From Sweltsa coloradensis (lineage: Eukaryota; Arthropoda; Insecta; Plecoptera; Chloroperlidae), in the NCBI GenBank assembly GCA_024449915.1, contig JAMZAV010000095.1:248001-312000 (forward strand): 64,000 nt of DNA. Direction: 5' to 3'. The translations under genes and the position numbers were made by a program. The notes below the pieces were generated by a model. It had not been told where the DNA came from and did not search any database. It saw only the letters and a program-made list of their open reading frames with translations. This document shows positions 15,301 through 30,300 of this stretch, piece by piece (the first letter of the stretch is position 1; the number at the start of each line of letters is the position of its first letter).

Positions 15301-18300
15301 TTGTAAGTAACACACTTTCTACTTCTTCCCAATGGCATATCAATATTGACAGCTCTACGATAAGAAAAAAATAGTTTAATAATTATATTTTGCTGCACTT
15401 AAATAAATTTTAGCTACACTACAACACAATCATCCCTGCCTGGGAATTGATGAATATTATTGTAACTAAAGTACTGATATTAAACTAGCGATTGTGTAGT
15501 CCCAAGTCTTCGGTTTCAGTCCCACCCCAGTAAATCCAAACATTAAACACAGCTGACATATTTTAACTTACACAAATAACCCAATTTAAAGCCATAACAC
15601 AAATCAATTATACCAAGTTATTCCTTTGTTGTTGTATTAAATCATAACAATCAAAAATAAAAATTGAATCAAACATTAAATAATTATTCATAATTTATTA
15701 ATTTTTTTCACGAAGCCTTACCATGTCTTGTTCATTGTTTATTTAAACCCCAATAGGCCCATATGGTAAACCTTGATCCGGTGTACTTACTGATGTGTTG
15801 ATTTCAGCCAACCGGTACCTGAAGAATCCTCCAAATATCACCGAGATCGAGTACAACATGGCCACAGCTGAGTTTTGGATGCGGCCTGAGGATATGAACG
15901 GAGCTGGACAACCATATTTCTACCACGTCCAGTATAAGGTATGTAATACTTCTAGTGTGTATGTGTTACCCATTTGTGTGTACGTGAGTGTTTAGGAAAA
16001 GACGGCAGTAAGTTTCTCAATTCAATACCGCAATTAAACGAAGTTTCTATAATGTTTTTGCAATGTATTGCGATCATGATGCTATATTTACGACTCATAT
16101 CGAATGGCATGTTGTTCTAAGTAGTGTTTTAACGTGTATTAATGTTGAACTAACATTTTATGTTCAAATTGTTAAAATAATGTAACAAAGGGCATCGCAA
16201 AATAACTGAAGAAGTTGACCAGTGCATATATTATTGATGTATTTTAATTTTTTAATTTGTAGATATATTAAATATTGTAAATACGATGTATTGGGTACGA
16301 TTGTTCAAACTATCGAATGCATCGGTTCGTTGAAGGCTCTAGACTTCATCCTAGTTGGATACCATGGTAGTATTGTGTGGGTCATTGGTCTTGTTGTTGG
16401 CGTATCTGCTTCCAATGCAGAAGGTCCAGGGTTCGATTCCCGCCAAAATCAGAAGTTTTTTAACTTCTGATTTGGACTAAAGTCCATCAGTTCGTGTCTT
16501 AGAAGTTTGTAAACGGTGACTTTGGAACCGTCCTAGCAACAAAGCACATAATAAATTCAGAGTTGTTCTGAATCGGCCTTGTTGATTCTGGCGTTGATCC
16601 GCGGGTGTTCGCACTGTCCACATTACTGATTTCTATATTTCCTATTACAAATATCGATCTTTGGTTGGTTATCGCTCACTCGTCGATTGCGTCGGGGCCT
16701 ACAGGGTAGGCTTAGTCGCTTTGATTTACTGTCCCCCACTGAAAATCAGTTATATAACTGAGTGGGTAGACTCTAAATACAAATTTATTTATTTATTATT
16801 TATTTAGTACATACAATTTGCAATGCTACTGTGTCTTGTAGGGAGCGGGGGAGACCAAGTGGGAGTACGAGCCACCTCAACTTATACCAGAAGATGTGCA
16901 CAGCTCTCCTGTCACATACGAAATGACCAACCTGACACCCGGCAAGACCTACACCGTGAGAGTTCTGCTCTACAATGAAGATGGAAGCTCCTACGATAAC
17001 GCTACCGACATACCAGTATCTCTCTTCACCACCGTTTGCCACAGTATGTACAAGTACTTATCTTTGTATTGTATTCTCCGTAACATGCTCGAAATTGTGG
17101 CATAATTCAAAGGTAGGCACTCTCTAGTGTAGAACAATTCAAGTTGTAAGAACTAGAAATCACCTCTTCAGCTGAGATTCAAATACTGAATTACCCCAAT
17201 TTGCAATTGAGATAGACACTCACGTAACGTAAAGTATTCTAAAGATTCATTCATAGTATGGGATTTCGGCATTATTTTTTTGTAAGCAATGTAGACAAAG
17301 ATTTGAGATATATCCGCGATGGAAACCACTTAGATAAATGTGTGTTGTGTCATTGTTAAGATTTGAGCTTGAAGCTGGTATAGGTAGATGTATCACTTGC
17401 ATATAACCTTATGTTTTTCAATGGCTCCCCATATTCTGCAGTTTTCTCAAAAATATACTGGTCACATTATACTTTAGCTCGATTTCCCTTACCGACTCGG
17501 ACAAAATTGGTTGAAAACTGATTGTGCATGAAGACTATGAACGGTGTCGTACTTTGTTTCGAAGCTTATGTAATTCCTCTTAATTTTCAGTCCCAGTTGC
17601 CCCAATTTACAATCTGCAAGCCAATTGGAATGGACAAAATGCTTTTGACATGCAATGGAAGGTAAGTCCAACCTTGTAAAACAAACAAAAAAACGTCATA
17701 CTTCTGTAAATTTTCTTCATTGCCATTAAACAAATATTCCTAGTTTTTGTTGTGTTGATAACGCATTTCATAAAGCATCTCTTCGGGTTTCTCTCCTACT
17801 CATTGCATACTTATTGCCGAAGTGATACCAGTTTGAATTTCGGATAGTTCAATCAATGCAAGTGCTTATTTTAAGTTAAAATATCTTAAGAGTTGATCGG
17901 CATGTTCATAACCAGTGGCGTATACAGGGGGTGGGGTGCTCGGGGGAATTGCCCTCCCTCCCGCCGAAATCTCTGCTTTAGTTATATTCTGAAAATTATC
18001 TAAGTTTACGCAATACATTAAATCTAACTATTTAATTTCTCTTTTCTTTTTCGTTACACCACTAAAAATATACCCATTTTTTAAAATTGCCTCCACTGCT
18101 ATTGTGGGAGGCATCCTCTCCCCCCCCCCCCAAATGAGTCGTTTATGAAGCATAACTTTTATCCTACTCTTGGAAGCCCCCCGCCAAATAAATTCCTGCG
18201 TACGCCACTGCTCATAACACCAGATTTAAAATTTATCTCTAATCACACACTTCACATCTGAATAATACTTTTAATTTTACATAACTCGTCAGGGTTAATG

Positions 18301-21300
18301 AATCATGAAATAACCTTACATAGCACTTTTCCATTGCTTGATTCTAAAAAATAAAATAATAAAAATATCAATGCTCGATAACTAAGATACTGTCCAAAAT
18401 CCCCCAAACATAATATACTCTGCATTTTCGAACAAATGATTTTAAAATGGAAATGGTTTATGGCTGCAGGAATAGGAACGCCCCAAACATCAATTCTATC
18501 AGTTACACATTTCTTTCAGTACGACGGCAACAGCCCCTCGGCTTGCGAGCTCGAGTACTTCAAGGTGTTCGTCAGGGAGGGTTGGAGGCAGTTCTTGTAC
18601 GCAGAAACCAAAGAGAACAGTATGGTGGTGACTGAAAGGACCCCTAACTTTACTTACTGGGTGCAAGTGGAGGCCATCACTAACCAAGGTCCTGCGCGCC
18701 CGGCAGAACCCGTCATGGTAGTAACCGCTGCCGGAGGTAAGTCAGGTCTGGTCCTGCGCGCCCGGCAGAACCCGTCATGGTAGTAACCGCTGCCGGAGGT
18801 AAGTCAGGTCTGGTATCTTGAAAATAAAATGATGCAAGTGATCTTGATACAATCTCATCACTTCAGATTGCATAACATTTAAAGAAGTATCTTTGCAAGC
18901 AGATAAATAATAGTGACACAATAAACGAAGCAATATCATTATAGTGTAACGGCTATGCAATTAAAATTATATTACTGTTATAACCTTTTTAATGCGTAAT
19001 GGTTGTAAAAGTAATCTCTTGATCTTACTAAATTAATAAAGGTTTCATGTAATTTTATCCTCCAACGGAAAACTTGTTGTGACTGCATATGTTTATATGA
19101 ACCAGAACTCTAAAACTATTAATGCATTCGTTCTGATAATCCGTTAAAATGTAATAATAACACTGTATTCAAATGAACGTGTAAAACCACGTTGTGATAG
19201 TGTTTAAAATCTGACATAGTCAACGCAGAAACAAATTATACGGTAATTTGAAACAAGATTAGACGTGACTGACGATTATGACATAGAAATGTAAGCCAGT
19301 TGTTTTGTTTGGTTTAAAAAATGTGTACCTATTCATAGTCACCAATTGCTGATATAAAATTCCGTTTAATGATTGTAAATACATTTTTGTTTCACACTTT
19401 AAATTAAATATTTATTTTCTCCATTTGATGTTGTGTTTCCATTCTAGCTCCATCAGTCGTCTTGAAGATGCACTACCGGAGGATTACAGCCAACGAGTTG
19501 GACGTGTCGTGGGAGAAGCCTAAGTCTTCGGGAGGCGAAATCAAGTACTATGTCGTCCGCTACAAGGTAAGCCTAGAAGGTTTTCCGTGCATTGTAGTGT
19601 TTTGATTTAAGTTTTTTAATAAAACAACACAATGATGATGATACCCTCACATCAAAGAGATTGCTTATTTGTTACAGTGTCTGCGATACCTCGCTTGCGA
19701 TCTAGGCGCCAACTGTTCCAAGTCATCAGGCAACGTGATATCGAAGTCGACTGACGTTCATCTGGCAGGGCTGATACCCTTCGCTCAGTACGAGGTGTTG
19801 GTTGCAGCTTACACCATCGACATGGGGCCATTCGCCAAGATACTGGCTACGACCATGCACTCAGGTAGCACCGGACTATACTAGATGTCTATAGAAGATT
19901 TGGTAGAACTTGGAAGAGATATTATTGGGAAGTTTGGGTAGCGCTGCAATCGGTAATTATTTGTAATAATGACGGACAAATATCAGACTAACGAAGTGAA
20001 GCGAATATTTCGGAAGGTAATCGGGTTAATTCCAGCCACCGGGAAAATACTTTTGAATGTTTTACAATCAAGAGCCATAGCTGATTCTCTCCACAACCTT
20101 CAAACTGTTGGGCTATTTGTGATAATGAACTTAATTACAGCTCGATTGCTACTTTTTACTTCACTCACATGATACAAATTTTGTCGTTAAGGCTATTCCA
20201 TGCACTCTTACCGTATTTTGAAGTCAACGGAAATGGCTAAAAGTTGGTTGGATTTCATATTGCAATTGCACATTTCATATTTTATTCCCTTATTTTTATT
20301 CCAATTATTTTATTAGCCTACCCATTCTAAACATGTCAACTTAAAGCTAGGTATATTTTTACTATCGATTTGTTTACTTCTGCTGGTAATTTGTTGTACT
20401 CATTAATTCCTGCAAAAAACTGATCGTTGATCTTTTGTTATAATATATAATAAATAATAATATTAATATAATACGACGGACAAGCTGCATCATGTGCTTA
20501 TTTTCGTTCTTTTTTTAAAAAAAAAAATAAGCAACATCTTTAGGAGTTTGATATTTCTTACATAAGAAAATAGCTTGAAATAAATGCAAACTGTAAACCT
20601 TCACACCATTGCAATTTATTATTTTCGTCCGGGAATCAACCCTAAGCAGGATAATGTGCGGTGTCACTTCAAAAATATTTTCTTTCATATCGTGGTATTT
20701 CCTTGTGAATATTTTGTTTGATTACCAATCAAGACAAGCTGATCTGTATTCTCTAATGTAGATCCTGAGACGGCTCCTGAACTTTCACCCGATTCTGTGG
20801 TATCCAAGACGAACCAGTCACTTTCCCTCACTTGGCTGCCCGCTGCCGACTGTAGCCTGCTCAACGGTTACCCCATCGGATACCAATACACCCTTTACGA
20901 GGTACAGTTTTAGTAACCATTCTTCTAGGTCTGGGAATTTGAAAATCTCTACGCTTATTTGATTAAATAGGACATTAGTACTCACTTGGCCAGCCAGGAA
21001 GCATTTTATTGCTATATCACCTCTTATGACTGTGTTTACCTACAACAAAAACAAATACAAATGATAATATTGCAATTAGATTGCCAATTAACTGTACTCT
21101 AGCTGAAGGAAAAACTAAACATACTTTTTGGCCATTTAAGCATAATCTTAAGTCGTAAGAATTAATTTAAGCAACTTACAATATTACACTTTCTTTAGAA
21201 AAGTGGGACTTTATTATTATTATTATTAAATACATATTATGCTTTCTTGGAAAAATGAACTAAGAACTGAATATCTCAGGACTAATAAGACAAACAAGAA

Positions 21301-24300
21301 AAAGGAAAAGAAGGTCATTGCATTTGATTCAATTGTATACTTATAATTTCTGATTCGTTTATGCCTTAATTAAGAATATGCGATTAAATTGATTCAATTA
21401 ATTCGAGCAATAGCAATTAAATTATAAGGATTTTTGTTAAAAAATTACACGCATTAAAATAATAAATTAAACATCTCTTTGTAAGTTTTAAGATATAATA
21501 TTGTAATGCCTAAATGAAAAGGTTTCATCTTATGAATTGCACTAAACAAAGTAGGTGGCAATTTCGCCAGTCCAACTACTTATCATCATTAACATTATCA
21601 TACTGTATTGAATACTGCCCACGTGGTAGTGTGGTGTAGTTTCATAGCTGCAGTTCATCTGTGGGTATCGCCCATATACAGGGAGATTTTGTAACCAACA
21701 TACGACGGGCCATGTTAACATACTGACACCCCGAGGCTGTCTCGATGAATATAATAATGTAGTACACCATAAACTGGCTTATCTCGATTTCACTAATTAG
21801 TAATTACCTTAATTAGAATAGGAGAACATAGAACATGATGTTGAATACATGCACACATTACCTCTTTTTGGTTTGCTTTTACATATCGTTTGAGACAAAA
21901 GTGAAAACCTATAATATGATTCGATCGTTTTCTATAAGAATACCTAAAATGTGTAATGAGTTATGTGCACTATAAAATTAATTTGGTGTAGATATGTTCA
22001 TTAAAATATATTCATCTGGAGTAACAAATTGGGTAAAGTGATATATAATAATATAATTTTAAATATGTAAAACTTAAACAAACACGGGAAATGATTACAT
22101 TCGAGCACGTATAATAATATGGTGAGTTGTACAACAGCATTTACCAAAGTAAAAAAACAACAGTAGTGTCTCAGTAAAAAAGGAAAACGCATTTGGTTCG
22201 TGCATTACAGATACAAATTATTACGTTTAAAAGACACAACATCAACGCAAAATATCACTACTCAAAATAATAAAGAGAAACGTTTTACATCATTTGTAGA
22301 AGCACAAAGAACTAGAGGATTATTATAAGTTTAATTTTGTAAGTACCCCCACTGTTCTAGGTCCGAGGTAAGGAGAATGTGATTGTTGCTACTGGCAACG
22401 TGACCAAGCCTCCTGTGACGTTCCATAACCTGGCCCCTCACCAAGACTACGAGCTACACGTTATGCAACAAGTCACTGGAGGACACGTTAATCCTGATTA
22501 TAAGCTGGTCATTGCGGAGAGGACGCGAGGAATCGGTCAGTAGCCTTTACAATTTTTAATTGTGTCAAGGGTGTTTGAGGTGTTGAAATTCACGTCATTG
22601 ACGAACTCATGAAATAATACATTTTTTTGGTAGACGGTGAAAGTTCGGGGTACAATTTTTGTTTAGAGCTTAGTATGCTACGTTATTTATTTTAATCAAA
22701 GTTTCATTAATATAGTATTCTGGGTTAACTTAAGAGTCAACTGGAAGAGATGGAAGAGTATTAACCACAGAAAATATGACAGCTATAGGGGGAAGACTTG
22801 CATGCACATTTTACATTTATATGTAAGAACTAAAAATCCTTGACTTTCGTTTTTGGAGACCTAAATAAACTCCTCTAATAAATAAGACATACATTTTACA
22901 ACTAAGATGGAGTGTTTTTACAAATTGTGTGAGCAGGCTTTTATTTACTTTTGTCTGTGCATTTCTTTCACTAAGGTATAACAACGACAACTAAAGCATT
23001 CGCCTTATTTTAATTATGATTAAATAATGCGAAACACATTCTAACGTCAAACCTAGGCGCTGTTAAACTGGCTTCGAACCTTTGATTTAAACCCGTGAGC
23101 TTAGCTGGTCTGTTCAAAATATTTGTATTAGTTATCGTTTTGCAAATCGTAGTAATTTGTATAAGCACTTTGAACACTCATTTGATTCCCTTGATTTTGT
23201 TGGCATTATATAGGCGTTGTGATTGACTAGTTTTCCTCTTTGAACCCACGAGGAAAAAATGTTTTCTTACGGTCCGAAAGGGGTTTGAATGTATGCTCCG
23301 TGCACATGTGCGTGTAACCGGCGAGCTCAGAGCTGGAATCCATCACAATAATAAATACTATTTGATTTATTTGATTTAGCTCGACTAAAACCAGTAGCCT
23401 ACATGAATTTATCATTATTTTCTCTACTCAAAATGTAACGTGTTCGATTCCTCGTTTTAAGCACCTCAAATGATTGAAACCCCTCACTCTCATTAAAATT
23501 TATGTCGAATGTCACTGTGCCTGTGTGGCCGTCACGTCAACCAAGCGTAATAAATTGGAATGAGTGCACTGAAAACTTTATCAGTATTGAAAGTAATTTA
23601 TTGAAACTGTGTGGGCGTAAATAGGACTAAACACTATATTATTAAATTTATTGATTTATTTGTCATTCTCAAAATTGCTTGGCCAAACTAATTTCAATGG
23701 TAATGTTTGCGGAGGTGCCAAATTTAAGTGTAACACTTTGTCAATTGTTGGAAATTGTTTTTACGGGTGTTTGTTTTTGCGTTTATTAAAAGAGAATGCA
23801 GATCAATAATTTAAACCCACTATTGATCTGTCAAACGTATAAGTAGTTAAATAGTTGATTTGATAAAAATCCCGTTGCATTAACCACTACGCTAACGAGT
23901 AAAATATTACTTGATATTTCCACTTCCCCTACACATCCGTTCTTACACAATGATGCGTATGGGACTTTTATCACATTAATTTCGTGAGCAAATGACTAAA
24001 ATGAGTTTTCAATCCACCGTAAAAATCAAATTTTAACAAATACAGTTGCTCTTTTGAACATATTTTTTTATTCTGTACTCCATGTGATTCACTTACACGT
24101 TTTAAACTATTGATCTAATTTTATCATGTATTATATTATTTTATTAGCAACAATAGTTACTATTCCTCCCACTAAGTGTGAACATGCTTTCTTCTCAGTG
24201 TCCCCGCCAGTGGGAGGCCTGCACGTGAAACACGCATCACCGAGGATGGTGGAATTACTATTTTACTTGTGAGTTACTATCCCACCTAAGACAGCTTCTA

Positions 24301-27300
24301 TCTATGTCCGCAGTGAGACCTGCACGTAAACACGCATAACGAGGAGGTTGGAACTCATTGTCTCTACCGCAAACTCCACCCAGATCTATTGTATAATTAT
24401 AAATTATTTATATACTAAAGTGTGACATGCTTTTGTCTCATGTCCCGCGTTGGGAGGCCTGCACGTGAAACACGCATCACCGAGGATGGTGGAACTGCAT
24501 TGGTCTCTGCCGAAGGAACTACCACCCAGATCTATTGAATATTACCTTGTTAACTACGGCGTAAGTAGCAGGTTTTAACTCTTCGTTTACCCAAACTCTC
24601 ATTTTCCACATTAATATTTTATAAATGTTAAATTATCTTATAATACTTAAAATCATGAAATTATTTTAGAGTCGGTAATCGTCCGTCTGTTTTGGGGAAT
24701 GGTCGTGGGGCTCGAAGCCTCTCCCCTGGTATTATTTAGTGCCTGGTGCAAAGCACCTATAACTAAAAAATCAGATGTGTGCCAGAGTTGGGCGATGGTA
24801 ATGTAAATGATTATGATTCATCATTGTCATTACCATAGCTATATGATAATCATAACAATAATCATAATTTTATACTTATTATATTAAAAAATTATATAAA
24901 TCTTATGGTCGACATATTAATTTGTACAACTAAGTTAAAAGATGTAATATTAATTATAATGATATCATTAATCTATTATTATCAATAACTATTATTAACT
25001 TTGTATAAATATTTTTACAAATATATAATTATTTCGTTTATCTCTTAATATTTTGCCATTGTAAAATGTTAGTTGTTCGCATTTGTTTACCACTTTGGAA
25101 GAGTACTTTCTCATACTTATTGACAAACGTTGTACGCACGCCTATAACCACATGTTCCTTGTTCAGTGCGAACAGCTGCTGGCCTGCCCGCTGGAATACA
25201 ACAGTTGTGGTGAGAAGATCAGTGTGATCACGACGGCCGAGAGTATTATGCTGAAGGGGTTGCAGCCGTACGCCGTGTTTCACGTGGAAGTCTCTGCATA
25301 CACCGGGGAGGTCGGCGAGCCAAGTGACATCGTCGTCAGGACGCTCCCCACAGGTGAGTAACACATCGTAGGCGATATCACGTGATAACATCAATAACGT
25401 TAATGAATTGTATTTAGAAAAAAAAAAATTGCAGGTTTGTCTTTATTATATGTTATTAGCAAAGCCCGGCCAAATAAATAGGTGATCTTAGTCAATAATT
25501 AAAATCGATGTTTTGTTTTTTTAAACCATTTGAAAAAAGTCATAACACTAGTATCGATGTAGAAATATCGAGACTAAAAATATCAATTTCGTACCGAAAT
25601 ATCTATCGGTAAATCATAGCCGGATGTTTACGTTTGTCAAGGTCCACACGCGAGTTACATAATACAAGTACAACAACAATTACAAGTACAATTGAGTGGA
25701 AATGCATGCTCTGTATATTATATCAAATTTCTGATATAGAGCAGTAACGCGTAATGGACGTTATCTTATAGTTATACCGCAGTTAGTACTTGTTTATGTA
25801 TTTAATTGGTGATACATTGACGTGAGTCAACATCATCTTACGCAATTAACAGATTCATATCATAATGAATTTCTACAAATTAATTTTTCAATGCAATCAT
25901 CATACGTTACTTCATAAATCTTAAATGATGGATAATTTTGAAGACATTAGAATGTTTTCATCTACCTGATCACAAAATTGATGATGTGAGGATAAAACGG
26001 ACTATTACTTAATACATTTAAAACTGCATTTTTCACCCCTTACCGAACGGCCTATTTTCAGCCCCCGACGCCGTCCCCGAGGCTTCCGAGAGCCCAGTGT
26101 TGGACCGCGGCGAGACATGGATCACCGTTCAGTGGCGGGCCCCCGACCAACTGTTCTACGTTCAACGGTCCTCTCAACGGATATACCTACCGGCTGTTGA
26201 GCTTCGGACCCGACGACCAGACGGCGGGCATCGTCTTCCAGGGCAACACCAACGAGACGACGGCGACTTTCTTGCGTCTCACTGCGCACGTCAAGTACCT
26301 GGCACAGATCTACACAGTGGTCACTTCCAGTCGTATACTGGCGACGAAGCCACTCAACCTCACCGTCTGGACACGGTCACAACGTGAGGCATACTAGAGA
26401 TTACTAATCGTTCAAAAAATAAATTCGAAAATATTATAATTCTCTCATCAATAAAAAATCGACAAATAAGTTTCGTAAATTCTTTTAAAGTTTTATTCAA
26501 AGATTATAATAAATATTTCGGTTTCAATATAAATGTATCAAAATGATATTATTGTGCTCAAAAATCGGTAAAAAAGGTATTACGAATAAGTACTAGAAAT
26601 GTGCTAGAAAAAAGGATACCCGAAAATGCAAAACAATGTTTTCGTTTCAGTACGCTTGTAATGACCCGGCACCTCCACCAAATCTTAGGAATTTTCGACG
26701 TACAAGGAGTGAAACTTATTATTTATCACCAAAAGTTCAAATCCCGTTTTCGTTTTACTTTACTGTTCTTACTGTTTTAACGTCGGTGTTGAAGAAAGGG
26801 TTTCGAAACCAAAGAAAATATTCAGATTCTGGTTAGGATATTTTTACGTCACACTTTCACTTTTTACATTCCTCCCATTTTCAAATTTGTATTATTTTAA
26901 AATAACACGATAGAGTTTGACAGTTTAAATTCCGATACCGGCAACCCTTGCTGTTTTCAAAGTCTTTCTCCAGTCAAAAGACGAACACGATTGAGTCCTT
27001 AGAAATATTTTATGTAAATCAATCAATTTTTGTTTTAAATCCATCCCAGCGGGGTATCGAACCCCGGTCTCCCGATTGCCGGTCGAGTGCTTTACCCCTA
27101 AGCTACCCAGGTTCGATACCCCGCTGGGATGGATTTTTTAATTTCTGGATTGATTTACATAAAATCAATTACATCCCCTACGGGAGTGTTTCCCGAACAA
27201 TGACATTGATAAATCCTAAGAAATAGTCTATGGATCTGTTCATTTTCTTTATCATATTCCATACCAAGATCAAGTCACCTAAATGGCACGAAAAAAATAT

Positions 27301-30300
27301 GATATGATGTTTACTTCTTCCAATATTTTCAAAAATGTTTACTAAGTCGATATATTTATTTTTGTGCATTGCAGCGCCGAAAGCTGTTATTATGGACGTG
27401 TACCGGCGAGGCTTAGACCGCCTTGGATTGCGATGGTCGACCCCGAAGGTCACTCCAGGCCAACTTGGACGCAGTCATGATCCGATACAACTCCGTAGGA
27501 AACCGAGCGGTTCCGTCAGAGATCACAACCAAGATGGCAACGTGCCCTGTTTGGAAGGAATACTTCTGTTACGATGTCATTGGACTTCAGGAAAACACCG
27601 CTTACAACGTCGTGGTGAGTGTCGTACAATGTTGTAAAACCCCAGTTGAGATAGATGGAGTCAATAAGCATCATGTTGGCAAAAGTGTACACTAAAATGT
27701 ACAGCCTCAATGCCTACCTATATCTCACTCACACGGCACTAGTTTCCTTGAACAGAATATGTAGGATCATGGAATTCAGACAACTTTTGTAATATTACAA
27801 ATCATTCAGTTGGGTGTTTTTTGTTGTAGACGTTGTATTAGTTACTACCACGTAACCTTTTGAGATTTTTAATGATACAGAAACAGTAATTAGAAGTGTG
27901 TTATTCTTAAATGTTTTTGAAAACGCTAAAATAATTTTCTGGTCGGAAATTAAGAATCCAAACGTAAAGATGTCAAAATGATATACAAAAGTTATGGATG
28001 ATGATTTTAATTTCAATCTAAATTTCATTGCCATTTGTTTAGTCTCTTTAAATTATTAATGATAAGAAAATTATAAAGCACCAACGCATATATCGTTATT
28101 ATTCGTAAAACAAGTAGTTTTTCTGAGTTTTGTAATAAGAACGAGTCTAAATTGTAAAATCTGAGACTGTAGGTACCCAGAGATATCACTGAATAAAACA
28201 TATTTTGTCTTCCATACAACATACCCAAATTCCGGCAAACATCAATATCTTCGTGCATTCATTACAATGTTGTTCGAATGCAAGTTTCGGTACTGACAGT
28301 AAAATACACAATAAGTTTAATAGGGCTAATGATGGGAGCAAGGGGGACAGTTCCAGGATTTTAGAAAACTTTCAGAAAAATATAAGAAAAAGTAATATGC
28401 GGATTGTGATGGTCCATTCGTATTTTTAGAAACCACTTGTATAGTCTAGGTTATATTTGAGATGTTTTCATTGTATTTAATCAATTGAGTGTTATTCGTG
28501 TCATAAGCAACAGCGTTGGTTGCATAGACCAATAAAGGTGTATTATTATTTTATGTATGTCCATAATGTTATTTGTATTTGTGTTTAATAAGCTACATCC
28601 TGACGCGTTTTGCTCATACTTAACAGGTCCGCGTACTGAGTTCTGACAACGACGTGGAGGGTTTACCAGCAGAAATCACCGCGGTCACGACTCCTGATGG
28701 TAAGAAATATTTACGTTATAATTATTTATGTTTTACGTACATTTTAGTGAAAAGCTTATATTCCACGTCGACCATAACTTCATGTTTCTACCCTGCCCTT
28801 GATAGTTTCGCTATCGCTCTCTGTATTTGATTATAAAATGCCCATTATTCAGTGACTCTTAAAACACTTGTATTTATATCACTTCAATTTAAAACTAGTA
28901 GGATCAGGTTGACACTGTTCTAGAACACATTTGTTCATTAAGCAATTCGAACTCTTGCATACTGTGCCCCTACGTCTACAAAACAATAAGTGTATGTAGG
29001 TCTTCGCCTAAACTGAACAAAATGTTTTACTTGTGCCATATGTGTCTATAATACAAACATAGATGCGATATTGAAAAGCAATACTCCATTAAAGAAAGAA
29101 GAACATAAAAGAAAATAATAAAACAAATTAACTATTATCTTTTAATAACAATGTTGCATTAATTAGTATGGATATAACTTAACTATCGACAATGATCCAC
29201 CACTCCCCTCATTCCAGTCTCGGAACCGCCATCTTACATTCGCATGATGAAGAAGAACTCGTCCACTTTGACCATCGCCTGGGGCTACCCGAACAAGACA
29301 AACGGCATCTTGAAATCATTCCTTGTCACCCATCAACAGTTCCAGAGCTTCGTCGCGTGGCAGTGCTGCTCGGAGCCGCTAACCGTGGAGGTGGCCGTTG
29401 ACGAGGACAAGCCAGAGTACTCCGTGGTGGTGAGTATCTATCTGAGTGACTGTCTGGTCCATTAGGTCATGAAGTCATGTCTGTACTTAGCACACGCTAT
29501 TACCCATCTCGTACGGGGAGATAGAGATGCACAAAGGAATTTTATGCAAGTTATAACGACTGCGGTCTGATTAAAAAATAAATCAAAGACATCTAACTAA
29601 TTTAAATACATAAATATGTATAACATAAATATTATTTATTTTTTTATTTTTTTAAATTAAATTTGTTCTTTTGTTTTGTTTGTTGTTGCATAAATTTTAA
29701 CGCGCACGGCAATGAATATAGGCATATAACTACGATTGACAAAGTTTAATAAGCTATTGTAGCCATAGCTACTAATCGTAATTATTATTTCGAGAATTAA
29801 AATTAAAATACATTAGCCCTACTTGAAATAATGCCTATTATCTTTTCACATTCTATGCTTTCGCGGCCCGGGATATAATATCATTATGATTCGCAATAGT
29901 TCGCCACGCCTTTAAAATTATATTTTATTCGCGAGTACCCGAAATGTCGAGTCGAGTCGAGTAGTTGGACCTCAATATCGAGTATCAAAAAATTATTGTG
30001 ATTTTGGTGGAGGTGCCGGGTCGCGCGCGAGTGTGAAAGAGGAAAATCGTAAGCATTTTTGGTGCTACCTTACCAACCCTGTTTAACCTTAATAATAGGC
30101 CCAGTCTTTTCATACCATTGTTAATAATTTTTAAATTTTAATTTGAGGGAGGGGGGGGGGGGGGGAAGAGAGTTTTGAACTTTTTTGCAGAAATAATACT
30201 ATCATTTATATCAACATTTCCATGTTATCAATAAATAAATGATATGCCTTAGCGTAACCCTAATAACATTATTTTGTACTAGATTATTAATATAGTATCT

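Larger units (their letters stand above)
18812..20761. other. Introns around FN3 module 3, nothing recognised
   Basis: AT-rich introns 18812-19447, 19567-19677 and 19865-20761. Contains A- and T-runs near 20515 but no repeats shared elsewhere. Confidence 0.45.

Noticed and set aside
27044..27108. Possible functional tRNA gene on the minus strand
   Set aside because: A- and B-box features are present, but the acceptor stem does not pair normally and the sequence is embedded in an inverted-repeat element.
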